Positions 37,613-45,727 of a DNA stretch of 64,000 nt are shown piece by piece. A program made the translations under genes and the position numbers. Source of the DNA: an uncultured Bacteroidota bacterium (GTDB taxonomy: Bacteria > Bacteroidota > Bacteroidia > Flavobacteriales > Flavobacteriaceae); NCBI GenBank assembly GCA_902512755.1, contig CABXKB010000005.1, positions 1-64,000 on the forward strand, written 5' to 3'. A model generated the notes under the pieces. It did no database searches. It saw only the letters and a list, made by a program, of their open reading frames with translations, and was not told where the DNA came from. Position 1 is the first letter of the stretch; the number at the start of each line of letters is the position of its first letter.

Positions 37613-38284
37613 TTAGCTAGTTTTTACTCCTTCAACCACAACAACAAATTCTCCTTTTGGAGTATTCTCTTGAAAAAAAGATTTTGCCCCCTCAAGACTT
37701 CCTCTAAAAGTACTTTCATAAAGTTTTGAGATTTCCCTAACAACAGCAAGCTTCCTGTCTCCACCAAAGAGCGGAATCATTTGATCGAATAACTTAATTA
37801 GTTTGTGGGGCGACTCGTAAAAGACTAGCGTTTTAGTTTCTAAAGCCATGTATTCTAAACGACTCTTTCTGCCTTTCTTAGGAGGTAAAAAGCCTTCAAA
37901 ATTAAAACGATCACAGGGGATTCCACTTTGAACTAATGCAGGGATAAGGGCTGTTGGTCCTGGCAAACACTGCACCTCAACTTTTGCTTCTAAGGCGTTT
38001 CGCACCAATAAAAATCCAGGGTCTGAGATTCCAGGTGTTCCTGCATCAGAGATAACTGCAATAGTCATTCCTCCTGTTAGTTGTTTAATAATTTTAGGAG
38101 CTTTTTGATGTTCATTGTGCATATGAAAACTCTCAAAAGGAGTATTGATTCCGTAATGCTTTAATAGTTTTATACTCACTCGAGTATCTTCAGCCAAGAT
38201 TAAATCTACCTCTTTTAAAACACGTAATGCTCTAAATGTAATATCTTCTAGATTACCAATAGGTGTTGGGATCAAATATATCAA
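37613..38284 (-). CDS. rsmI: 16S rRNA (cytidine-2'-O)-methyltransferase RsmI
   Basis: A 223-aa SAM-dependent methyltransferase (tetrapyrrole methylase fold) that modifies C1402 of 16S rRNA. It shows PTPIGNLEDITFRALRVL, AEDTRVS and SDAGTPGISDPG, the family signatures. The C-terminal extension of some RsmI proteins is absent. It ends where recJ begins, suggesting one transcript. Confidence 0.95.
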   Translation of the reverse strand: MIYLIPTPIGNLEDITFRALRVLKEVDLILAEDTRVSIKLLKHYGINTPFESFHMHNEHQKAPKIIKQLTGGMTIAVISDAGTPGISDPGFLLVRNALEAKVEVQCLPGPTALIPALVQSGIPCDRFNFEGFLPPKKGRKSRLEYMALETKTLVFYESPHKLIKLFDQMIPLFGGDRKLAVVREISKLYESTFRGSLEGAKSFFQENTPKGEFVVVVEGVKTS

Positions 38285-38317
38285 AGTTGCCGTTTTAAAT
38301 TTTTGCTAAAACATTTA

Positions 38318-38995
38318 TTAACAGTCAAAGTTTTTTTGCAAAATAGCTAAAAAGCGTTCCGCAATTTCTTCTTTTTCGTTCCAATTCTCATATTCGGTTT
38401 TAACTTGGTCTTCGATAAAATTAAAAACTTCCGTCCAAGTTTCAAAAGTAACTATCTGAGAAATCACTTTGTCATATGCAGATGCATCACCCTCAAAAAG
38501 ATTTTTTATAAAAGCAATCCTATCGTTAAGGTCAATGCTCAAGGTTTTGGAAAAGTGATCATTGATGTTTTTGACATCTGAGATTGTTTCTATACCCAGT
38601 TTAGATTCTTCTCCTAAAGTTTCTTCCTTTTTTGGCTCAAAAGAGGGTGTTTTTTCAAAGGTTTCAAAAAGCTTTTCATAAGTTTCAGGTTCAGGCATTT
38701 CAGTAACCATATTTTTAATGGTTTCCATCATAGGTTTTACTTCCAGATCCTCATCTTTTACATTATCCTTTTCAGCCTGCCCAGTAATAGAATCCAAAAC
38801 TTCTGAAAGTTCAGATTGTTGTTTTTCCCAAAGGGTTTTATTAGACACTTCCTGCTCTAAAAGCATTTTTTGAACAATAGAGAGTTCGTATAACTTTTGA
38901 ATCGCTCGATGAGTTTTTTCATCATCCCACTGTTCTTGATTATTTATAATTTTTTTAGCCCATTTAAGTAATGCGATTTTTATTTTTTCTGTCAT
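38318..38995 (-). CDS. Conserved hypothetical protein, acidic and helical
   Basis: A 225-aa protein without a recognised domain name. The sequence is rich in Glu/Lys and predicted helical (LLKWAKKIINNQEQWDDEKTHRAIQKLYEL..), with an acidic low-complexity middle (about 90-140). A compact C-terminal block reads LSIDLNDRIAFIKNLFEGDASAY. That block resembles proteins I recall beside rsmI/tdk in flavobacteria. No signal peptide or catalytic motif. Divergent from tdk across 66 bases. A cytoplasmic role is likely; function unknown. Confidence 0.75.
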   Translation of the reverse strand: MTEKIKIALLKWAKKIINNQEQWDDEKTHRAIQKLYELSIVQKMLLEQEVSNKTLWEKQQSELSEVLDSITGQAEKDNVKDEDLEVKPMMETIKNMVTEMPEPETYEKLFETFEKTPSFEPKKEETLGEESKLGIETISDVKNINDHFSKTLSIDLNDRIAFIKNLFEGDASAYDKVISQIVTFETWTEVFNFIEDQVKTEYENWNEKEEIAERFLAILQKNFDC

Positions 38996-39004
38996 CGTTT
39001 TTAA

Positions 39005-39012
39005 TACCTTTG
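39005..39012 (+). promoter_or_regulatory. Putative -7 box for tdk
   Basis: TACCTTTG fits TAnnTTTG exactly. It lies in the divergent gap, 50 bases before the tdk ATG. The upstream region is T-rich but lacks an exact TTTG at 17-20 bases. Confidence 0.4.
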
Positions 39013-39061
39013 TTTTTTAGGGATTGAGACATTCTCATATATTACAGTTGAAAATTACAAA

Positions 39062-39664
39062 ATGTTTTTAGAAAATTCTGTAAATGCTAAGGAACAATTT
39101 GGTTGGATTGAGATCATATGTGGCTCTATGTTTTCTGGAAAAACAGAGGAGTTAATTCGAAGACTTCGACGTTCTCAATTTGCAAATCAAAAAATTGAAA
39201 TTTTTAAGCCTGCATTAGATTTACGATATGAAAACGAAATGATTACTTCACACGATCAAAATCAAATTCAATCAACATCTATTCCAGCCGCCGCCAATAT
39301 TCCAATTTTAGCAGATGGCTGTGATGTGGTTGGAATAGACGAAGCTCAATTTTTTGACGACGAAATTATTCAAGTTTGTAATAATTTAGCTAATAACGGT
39401 GTTCGCGTCATTGTAGCTGGCTTAGATATGGACTACCAAGGAAATCCATTTGGACCAATGCCAGGATTAATGGCTACGGCAGAATACGTTACTAAAGTCC
39501 ATGCAATATGTGCCCGGACAGGGAACTTGGCTAATTACAGTTATCGATCCTCTTCTAATAAATCTATTGTTCATTTAGGTGAAAAAGAAAGTTATGAGCC
39601 TTTGTCAAGGGCATCTTTCTTTAAAGCTTTCCATGGCCAAAAGAAAAAAAATAAAGATTCCTAA
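39062..39664 (+). CDS. tdk: Thymidine kinase
   Basis: A 200-aa type II thymidine kinase for pyrimidine salvage. It has the P-loop GSMFSGKTEELI, the Asp-Glu Walker B in VVGIDEAQFFD, GLDMDYQGNPFGPM and the lasso region ESYEPLSR with the substrate-closing Tyr. The structural zinc site is degenerate: the usual CxxC is AICARTG with one Cys, and the C-terminal pair is missing (LSRASFFKA). This is similar to other Bacteroidota Tdk sequences as I recall them. It is followed by a TTG-started alr after a three-base gap. Confidence 0.94.
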   Translation: MFLENSVNAKEQFGWIEIICGSMFSGKTEELIRRLRRSQFANQKIEIFKPALDLRYENEMITSHDQNQIQSTSIPAAANIPILADGCDVVGIDEAQFFDDEIIQVCNNLANNGVRVIVAGLDMDYQGNPFGPMPGLMATAEYVTKVHAICARTGNLANYSYRSSSNKSIVHLGEKESYEPLSRASFFKAFHGQKKKNKDS

Positions 39665-39667
39665 TCC

Positions 39668-40756
39668 TTGAATAAACTTCACATTTACCTAGCTAATCTA
39701 GATCATAATTTTAATGTAATCCGAAACCAATTGAGTTCGAATACAGCTATTTTCGGTGTTGTCAAAGCTTGGGCATATGGGAGTGATATGATCAGAATTG
39801 CTAAACGCTTGGAACAATTGGGTGTAGATTATCTAGCTGTAGCATATGCGGAAGAAGGTGAAATACTTCGTAAAGGAGGAATAGATTTGCCTATTCTTGT
39901 TTTTTACCCCCAATCAGAAGGTTTAAAAACAATTATTGATGCTAATTTAGAACCGAGTCTATACAATATTTCACTTTTCAAAAAATTCCATCAACTGCTT
40001 AAACAAAAAAACAGAAAGCATTATCCTGTTCATATTAAATATAACACTGGCTTAAATCGGGTTGGGTTTAACCCTAGTCAAGCTGCTTGGGTTTTGGAAC
40101 AATTTAAAAGAAATGAATTTGACTTAAAAAGTGTCTATTCTCATCTTGCAACTTCAGAATCAACTGAAAATAATTCAAACAATAGTCAACAAATACAAGC
40201 ATTTTTAACCATAAAAAAACAACACGAAGATAATCCTAATACACATCCAAAATTTCATATACTTAATAGTTCTGGTATTTTTAAAAATTCCCAATATGAA
40301 TTTGATGCTGTTCGTTGTGGAATTGCCCTTCACGGATTTACTAACCACCCTGAGTTGGACCAAAAACTTAAGCCTTTAGCTAGTCTACATTCAACAATTA
40401 GTCAAATTCATAAAGTAAAAACAGGAGACTATGTTGGCTACGACCTTGGTTGGAAAGCTTCTAAAGATAGTGTTATAGCAACTTTACCTATAGGTCACGC
40501 AGATGGTATTGCTCGGCATTTTGGTCATGAAAAAACTCAGGTCCTTGTTAATGGAAGGTCTGCGCCTATTGTTGGTAATGTTTGTATGGATATGATTATG
40601 ATTAACATCAGCAATATTTCTTGTAAAGAAGGAGATACAGTTGTTATTTTTGGACCAGAACATACCGCCTCTGAATTTGCCATATCTGGAGGAACTATAA
40701 GCTATGAAATTTTATCTGGAATAGGCCCTCGAATAAATCGTGTTTTTCATTCATGA
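39668..40756 (+). CDS. alr: Alanine racemase
   Basis: A 362-aa PLP-dependent racemase making D-alanine for peptidoglycan. The PLP lysine is Lys33 in GVVKAWAYGSD, where most Alr read VVKADAYGHG. Other landmarks are IKYNTGLNRVGF, the catalytic-Tyr region TGDYVGYDLGW, and VGNVCMDMIMINI. Length is normal for a single-domain Alr without a fused MurF. TTG start. A weak hairpin/T-tract follows the gene. Confidence 0.95.
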   Translation: MNKLHIYLANLDHNFNVIRNQLSSNTAIFGVVKAWAYGSDMIRIAKRLEQLGVDYLAVAYAEEGEILRKGGIDLPILVFYPQSEGLKTIIDANLEPSLYNISLFKKFHQLLKQKNRKHYPVHIKYNTGLNRVGFNPSQAAWVLEQFKRNEFDLKSVYSHLATSESTENNSNNSQQIQAFLTIKKQHEDNPNTHPKFHILNSSGIFKNSQYEFDAVRCGIALHGFTNHPELDQKLKPLASLHSTISQIHKVKTGDYVGYDLGWKASKDSVIATLPIGHADGIARHFGHEKTQVLVNGRSAPIVGNVCMDMIMINISNISCKEGDTVVIFGPEHTASEFAISGGTISYEILSGIGPRINRVFHS

Positions 40757-40768
40757 TGAATCTGTTAG

Positions 40769-40810
40769 TTATATTCATAACAAACAGTTGTTTTTTGAAT
40801 TATATTCATA
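40769..40810 (+). repeat. Two direct repeats TTATATTCATA upstream of the asd promoter
   Basis: The 11-mer TTATATTCATA occurs at 40769-40779 and 40800-40810, exactly 31 bases apart (about three helical turns), just before the asd -33 box. A shorter ATTCATA recurs at 40853-40859. Between the repeats, AACAA/TTGTT with an ACAG loop and four T residues (40779-40796) may act as a weak terminator for alr. It could be a regulator binding site. Confidence 0.4.
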
Positions 40811-40815
40811 TAGAA

Positions 40816-40846
40816 TTTGCTTGTAATTTTTTATGTAATACTTTTG
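40816..40846 (+). promoter_or_regulatory. Bacteroidetes-type promoter for asd
   Basis: TTTG (40816-40819) and TACTTTTG (40839-40846) are separated by 19 bases, matching the TTTG-N17..20-TAnnTTTG consensus exactly. Transcription should start near 40852, ten bases before the asd ATG at 40862. This rules out the upstream in-frame start at 40817. Confidence 0.7.
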
Positions 40847-40861
40847 ACAAAAATTCATATA

Positions 40862-41851
40862 ATGAAAGTAGCTTTAGTAGGAGCAACAGGTATTGTAGGC
40901 AATGTTATGCTAGAAGTTTTAACAGAGCGAAAACTCCCCATTAATCAAATTCTTTTAGTCGCTTCATCACGTTCTGTTGGAAAAGAAATTGATTTTGAAG
41001 GCAAAACTCATACTGTAATTGGGTTAGAAGATGCTGTTAATGCTCGGCCAAATATTGCTCTTTTCTCGGCAGGCAGAGCTACTTCTTTACAATGGGCTCC
41101 AAAATTTGCAGCGATAGGAACTACAGTCATCGATAATTCATCTGCTTGGCGTATGGATCCTAGTAAAAAACTTATTGTTCCCGAAATCAATGCAAATCTA
41201 TTAACTCAAGAGGACAAAATCATTGCAAACCCAAACTGTTCGACTATTCAAATGGTTATGGCTTTAGCTCCACTTCACAAGAATTACAATATCAAGCGTA
41301 TTGTAATCTCTACCTACCAGTCAATTACTGGAACTGGAATAAAAGCTGTTGAACAATTAAATAACGAGATAGAGGGTAAGACAGGAGATATGGCTTATCC
41401 CCACCCAATCCATAAAAATGCACTGCCTCAATGTGACGTTTTCTTGGAAAATGACTACACGAAAGAAGAAATGAAGCTTGTGAACGAGACTCATAAAATT
41501 TTTAATGATTCTGCTATTGGAATTACTGCTACTGCAATTCGAATTCCAGTAATAGGTGGGCATAGCGAATCTGTAAATTTAGAGTTTGAAAATTCATATG
41601 AAGTAAATGAAATTCGTTCAATTTTAGACCAAACTGAAGGAATAGAAGTTCAAGATGACCCTAAAAATAGTTTTTATCCTATGCCAATAGGGGCCCAAGG
41701 AAAAGACTCTGTTTTTGTTGGTCGTATTCGTAGAGATTCCTCCATCCAAAATGGTTTAAATTTATGGATTGTGTCTGATAACCTGAGAAAAGGGGCTGCT
41801 ACAAACACTATTCAAATTGCAGAGTACCTGATAAAGAATAAGTTGTTTTAG
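40862..41851 (+). CDS. asd: Aspartate-semialdehyde dehydrogenase
   Basis: A 329-aa NADPH-dependent enzyme of the aspartate pathway (lysine/diaminopimelate, threonine, methionine). It has GATGIVG (7-13), SRSVGKE, and NPNCST (123-128) with catalytic Cys126. Substrate-binding and histidine segments STYQSITGTG and IPVIGGHSES are also present. ATG at 40862 is chosen because it gives the standard MKVALVGATG start and follows the promoter at 40816-40846. In several flavobacteria mscL lies between alr and asd; it is absent here. Confidence 0.96.
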   Translation: MKVALVGATGIVGNVMLEVLTERKLPINQILLVASSRSVGKEIDFEGKTHTVIGLEDAVNARPNIALFSAGRATSLQWAPKFAAIGTTVIDNSSAWRMDPSKKLIVPEINANLLTQEDKIIANPNCSTIQMVMALAPLHKNYNIKRIVISTYQSITGTGIKAVEQLNNEIEGKTGDMAYPHPIHKNALPQCDVFLENDYTKEEMKLVNETHKIFNDSAIGITATAIRIPVIGGHSESVNLEFENSYEVNEIRSILDQTEGIEVQDDPKNSFYPMPIGAQGKDSVFVGRIRRDSSIQNGLNLWIVSDNLRKGAATNTIQIAEYLIKNKLF

Positions 41852-41887
41852 AAAAACCAATAAGGCAAATAAATTATAGCTAATATT

Positions 41888-41922
41888 TTTGACGCATTAC
41901 TTCAAAAATTTTTATAAATTTG
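41888..41922 (+). promoter_or_regulatory. Putative promoter of the yceD-rpmF-fabH-acc cluster
   Basis: TAAATTTG at 41915-41922 fits TAnnTTTG exactly. A TTTG lies at 41888-41891 with a 23-base spacer, somewhat long. The expected transcription start (about 41928) lies downstream of the TTG at 41920, so translation should begin at 41947-41950. Confidence 0.5.
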
Positions 41923-41949
41923 CCGCTCAATTCTAAAGCGTTGGAAGTG

Positions 41950-42462
41950 TTGAAAGAATTTACAATCCCTTTTGTGGGGCTTAAAGACGGAAAACACGAG
42001 TTTCTATTTACAATTGATAATGCGTTCTTTGAACATTTTGAGTTTACTGATTTTAATGAGGCTTCACTCGAAGGTAAAATAGTTTTAAATAAAAAACCGA
42101 ATTTTTTAGAGCTACATTTTAACGTTTTAGGAAATGTTGTTCTTCTCTGTGATGTTTCCACCGAGTTGTTTAATCATGAGGTTAAAACTGAATTTAATTT
42201 AATCGTCAAATTCGGATCATCATCGGAAAATAATTCAGATGAAATACTAGTAATCCCAGAAGGAAGTTATCAAATTAATGTAGCTCAAAATTTCTATGAA
42301 ATAGTGGTGCTTTCACTTCCTTTAAAGCGTGTTCATCCTGGAATAGAGGATGGTACACTAAAAAGTGAAATCCTCACAAAACTCAAAGAATTAGAACCAA
42401 AAGAAGAAAAGTTAAATGGGGAGAAAGATCCCCGTTGGAATAAATTGAAAGATCTTTTATAA
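41950..42462 (+). CDS. YceD/DUF177 family protein
   Basis: A 170-aa protein of the DUF177 (YceD) family encoded directly before rpmF, as in most bacteria. The family is needed for 23S rRNA maturation in plants and several bacteria. The N-terminal part reads KEFTIPFVGLKDGKHEFLFTID, and the C-terminal part LPLKRVHPG...DPRWNKLKDLL matches the family end. The frame is open from TTG at 41920, but a TAAATTTG promoter box overlaps that codon. The TTG at 41950 (or GTG at 41947) is therefore the better start. Confidence 0.9.
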   Translation: MKEFTIPFVGLKDGKHEFLFTIDNAFFEHFEFTDFNEASLEGKIVLNKKPNFLELHFNVLGNVVLLCDVSTELFNHEVKTEFNLIVKFGSSSENNSDEILVIPEGSYQINVAQNFYEIVVLSLPLKRVHPGIEDGTLKSEILTKLKELEPKEEKLNGEKDPRWNKLKDLL

Positions 42463-42478
42463 AGATAAATAAAATATT

Positions 42479-42676
42479 ATGGCACATCCTAAAAGAAAAA
42501 TCTCCAAAACAAGAAGAGATAAAAGACGAACGCACTACAAAGCCACTGATCAACAAATTGCTACTTGTTCTAAAACAGGAGAATCTCACTTATATCACCG
42601 TGCCCATTGGCATGAGGGGAAACTTTATTACAGAGGCAAAGTCCTTGTTGATGCTATCGAAACTTCAGAAACTTAA
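42479..42676 (+). CDS. rpmF: Ribosomal protein bL32
   Basis: A 65-aa bL32 of the large ribosomal subunit. The start [20 protein letters not shown] is the universal signature, followed by [29 protein letters not shown]. The C4 zinc finger of many L32 proteins is reduced to one Cys, a common Cys-minus variant. It sits 16 bases after yceD and is followed by a strong terminator. Confidence 0.98.
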   Translation: MAHPKRKISKTRRDKRRTHYKATDQQIATCSKTGESHLYHRAHWHEGKLYYRGKVLVDAIETSET

Positions 42677-42698
42677 TTATTTAATTAATTGAGAATAT

Positions 42699-42726
42699 GC
42701 CCTCCCTTTATGGAAGGGCTTTTTTA
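42699..42726 (+). terminator. Strong intrinsic terminator after rpmF
   Basis: An 8-bp stem GCCCTCCC/GGAAGGGC with one mismatch and a TTTAT loop (42699-42719) is followed by seven T residues. It should separate the yceD-rpmF transcript from fabH. Confidence 0.85.
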
Positions 42727-42798
42727 TTATAATTATTTTATTTGCATCAAAAAACTACTATCTTCACTTATAATTAAGCTTTTAAAGCTGCGATTTAA

Positions 42799-43803
42799 AT
42801 GAACCTAGAGAGAGAGAACTTTCTTAAAGCGGCAATCACAGCTTTGGGAGGATATACACCGGATACGATTTTATCTAACCATAAATTAGAACAAATGGTG
42901 GACACTAGTGATGAATGGATACAAAGCCGGACTGGTATCAAAGAGCGAAGAATCCTAGCAGACAGTGACAAGGGAACTTCTTATCTAGCAATTAAAGCTG
43001 CGCAAGATCTTATTTCAAAGAAAAACCTTGATCCAAAGACAATTGATCTTGTCATTGTTGCAACGATTACACCTGATGTCCATGTAGCTGCAACAGCTGC
43101 TTATGTAACTTCTTCTATTGGAGCAATAAATGCTTTTGCCTATGACTTAAATGCAGCTTGCTCAGGTTTTTTGTATGGAATGAGCACTGCAGCAGCATAC
43201 ATAAGTTCTGGACGATACAAAAAAGTGCTATTAATTGGAGCAGATAAAATGTCTTCAATTGTAGATTATACTGATCGCAATACCTGTATTATATTTGGTG
43301 ATGGTGGAGGAGCTGTTCTATTTGAGCCTAGTTTAAGTGGATACGGTTGGGAAGATGAATATTATAGAAGTAATGGGACTGACCGAATGTCTCTTAGAAT
43401 AAAAGCTGGAGGTTCCTTATTCCCAACTACTCAAGAAACTCTAGATAAAGGCTGGCATAACATTTATCAGGATGGAAAAACGGTTTTTAAATATGCTGTT
43501 TCAGAAATGTCAAATGTAGCAGAAGAGATAATGAAAAGAAATGGTTTAGATGAAAAAAGTTTAGATTACCTCGTCCCTCACCAAGCAAATAAAAGAATTA
43601 TTGATGCTACAACAAAACACTTAGCCCTTAACAAAGAAAAGGTATTAGTAAATATAGAACATTATGGAAATACTACAGCAGCTACATTACCGCTGTTACT
43701 AAATGATTACGAAACTAAATTTAATATAGGAGATAAGCTCGTATTTACTGCTTTTGGTGGTGGATTTACTTGGGGTGCAGCACACCTTACATGGGCCTAC
43801 TAA
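42799..43803 (+). CDS. fabH: 3-oxoacyl-ACP synthase III (FabH)
   Basis: A 334-aa condensing enzyme that starts fatty-acid chains from acyl-CoA and malonyl-ACP. The catalytic triad is visible: Cys121 (NAACSGF), His261 (PHQANKR) and the Asn in HYGNTTAA (near 291). DTSDEWIQSRTGIKERR is the CoA-binding signature. The first ten residues (MNLERENFLK) are a small extension before the typical AAITALGGY start. It lies with accB and accC, the usual cluster. Confidence 0.96.
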   Translation: MNLERENFLKAAITALGGYTPDTILSNHKLEQMVDTSDEWIQSRTGIKERRILADSDKGTSYLAIKAAQDLISKKNLDPKTIDLVIVATITPDVHVAATAAYVTSSIGAINAFAYDLNAACSGFLYGMSTAAAYISSGRYKKVLLIGADKMSSIVDYTDRNTCIIFGDGGGAVLFEPSLSGYGWEDEYYRSNGTDRMSLRIKAGGSLFPTTQETLDKGWHNIYQDGKTVFKYAVSEMSNVAEEIMKRNGLDEKSLDYLVPHQANKRIIDATTKHLALNKEKVLVNIEHYGNTTAATLPLLLNDYETKFNIGDKLVFTAFGGGFTWGAAHLTWAY

Positions 43804-43821
43804 ATCAAAAATTAACTATTT

Positions 43822-44316
43822 ATGGATATTAAAGAAATTCAAAATCTAATAAAATTTGTTGCTAAATCTGGTGCTCAAGAAGTTAAACTTGAAATGGAAG
43901 ATGTAAAAATTACAATCAAAACAGGTTCTGCTCCTATTAAGATTGAATCAGGGGATCTAGTTCAACAAGTCCAAGCTGTGCCTGCAACTATTGTGGGTCA
44001 AATTCCAGTTTCTCCAATTCCTGTAGCTCAAGAGAAGGCTGCTAAAACTGAAGAAAAAAACGCTGAGGACGACAAATTGATTACAATCAAATCTCCAATT
44101 ATCGGAACCTTTTATCGCAAAGCGTCTCCAGATAAACCCCCATTTATAGAGGTTGGTGATGTAATTAAAGAAGGTGGTGTGTTATGTGTTATTGAAGCTA
44201 TGAAGCTTTTTAATGAAATTGAATCTGAAGTTAGTGGAACAATCGTTAAAATTTTAGTTGATGATGCTTCTCCAGTTGAGTTTGATCAACCTCTATTTTT
44301 GATTAACCCTTCATAA
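43822..44316 (+). CDS. accB: Biotin carboxyl carrier protein of acetyl-CoA carboxylase
   Basis: A 164-aa BCCP. The biotinylated lysine is Lys128 in EAMKLFNE, inside a C-terminal biotinyl domain (about 85-162). An Ala/Pro/Glu-rich linker precedes it. The N-terminal helix (DIKEIQNLIKFVAKSGAQEVKLE) binds AccC. It is followed by accC after nine bases. Confidence 0.96.
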   Translation: MDIKEIQNLIKFVAKSGAQEVKLEMEDVKITIKTGSAPIKIESGDLVQQVQAVPATIVGQIPVSPIPVAQEKAAKTEEKNAEDDKLITIKSPIIGTFYRKASPDKPPFIEVGDVIKEGGVLCVIEAMKLFNEIESEVSGTIVKILVDDASPVEFDQPLFLINPS

Positions 44317-44325
44317 CATTTTACT

Positions 44326-45666
44326 ATGTTCAATAAAATATTAATTGCAAATCGCGGTGAAATTGCCATGCGAATTATTCGTACTTGTAAAGAAATGGGC
44401 ATTAAAACAGTTGCTGTTTATTCAAAGGTTGATGCAGATAGTCTACATGTTCGATTTGCTGATGAGGCAGTCTGTATTGGTCCCGCACCTAGTAACGAAT
44501 CCTATTTAAAACCATCTAATATCATTGCTGCAGCTGAAATAACTAATGCAGATGCCATTCATCCTGGATATGGGTTTTTATCTGAAAATTCAAAGTTTTC
44601 TAAGATCTGTGATGAACATGATATTAAATTTATTGGGGCATCATCTTCAATGATCGATCAAATGGGAGATAAGGCTTCTGCAAAAGCAACTATGAAAGCA
44701 GCAGGTGTACCAACAATACCGGGATCAGAGGGATTATTAGAATCATTAACTGAAGCTAAGACTATTGCTAAAAAATTTGCTTACCCTGTTATGTTAAAAG
44801 CAACAGCCGGAGGAGGCGGAAAGGGAATGCGTGCTGTTTGGAAAGAAGAAGATCTTGAAAAAGCATGGGAAAGTGCCAGGCAAGAATCCAAAGCAGCTTT
44901 TGGAAATAATGGTATGTACATGGAAAAATTAATTGAAGAACCTCGGCATATTGAAATTCAAATTGTAGGAGATTCTAGAGGAAAAGCCTGCCATTTGTCT
45001 GAACGTGATTGCTCCATTCAAAGAAGACATCAAAAGCTTACCGAGGAAACTCCCTCCCCATTTATGACAGATGCACTTAGAGAAAAAATGGGAAATGCCG
45101 CAGTAAAAGCGGCCGAATATATAAAATATGAAGGTGCGGGAACTATTGAGTTTTTGGTTGACAAGAATCGTAAATTCTATTTCATGGAAATGAATACTCG
45201 AATTCAGGTTGAACATCCGATTACAGAACAGGTCATTGATTTTGATTTGATTTGTGAGCAAATTAAAGTAGCTGCAGGAGAAAAAATTTCAGGGAAAAAC
45301 TATTTACCCAAACTACATTCTATTGAATGTAGAATTAATGCTGAAGATCCCGAAAATGATTTTCGCCCCAGTCCAGGATTGATTTCAAACCTTCACCTTC
45401 CAGGGGGGCATGGGGTACGAATCGATACCCATGTATATAGCGGTTATGTTATTCCTCCACATTATGATTCCATGATTGCAAAACTTATTACTACAGCTCA
45501 AACTAGAGAAGGAGCAATCGGTAAGATGAAACGTGCATTAGAAGAGTTTATTGTTGAGGGGGTTAAAACAACAATCCCTTTTCACCTAAAATTAATGAGT
45601 GATTCAGCTTATCTGAAGGGAAAATACACAACTAAATTTATGGAAAACTTTTCTATGGAAGATTAG
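44326..45666 (+). CDS. accC: Acetyl-CoA carboxylase biotin carboxylase subunit
   Basis: A 446-aa ATP-grasp enzyme carboxylating biotin on AccB. It starts [20 protein letters not shown], has the glycine loop [12 protein letters not shown], the active-site [14 protein letters not shown] and the C-terminal biotin carboxylase domain (ECRINAEDP...[10 protein letters not shown]). Length is normal. It is the last gene of the plus-strand fatty-acid cluster and is convergent with the peptidase gene that follows. Confidence 0.97.
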   Translation: MFNKILIANRGEIAMRIIRTCKEMGIKTVAVYSKVDADSLHVRFADEAVCIGPAPSNESYLKPSNIIAAAEITNADAIHPGYGFLSENSKFSKICDEHDIKFIGASSSMIDQMGDKASAKATMKAAGVPTIPGSEGLLESLTEAKTIAKKFAYPVMLKATAGGGGKGMRAVWKEEDLEKAWESARQESKAAFGNNGMYMEKLIEEPRHIEIQIVGDSRGKACHLSERDCSIQRRHQKLTEETPSPFMTDALREKMGNAAVKAAEYIKYEGAGTIEFLVDKNRKFYFMEMNTRIQVEHPITEQVIDFDLICEQIKVAAGEKISGKNYLPKLHSIECRINAEDPENDFRPSPGLISNLHLPGGHGVRIDTHVYSGYVIPPHYDSMIAKLITTAQTREGAIGKMKRALEEFIVEGVKTTIPFHLKLMSDSAYLKGKYTTKFMENFSMED

Positions 45667-45727
45667 AAATCCTTAATCCCTTTTTAAATTATTATAATTA
45701 CTTGATCTTGTCATTTAACTAAATGAA

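Noticed and set aside
40753-40944. Short frame between alr and asd as a possible mscL remnant
   Set aside because: The translation shows no mechanosensitive-channel motif and overlaps asd out of frame.
44929-45261. 110-codon minus-strand frame inside accC
   Set aside because: Antisense shadow of a conserved ATP-grasp enzyme; composition is Phe/Asn-rich and not protein-like.
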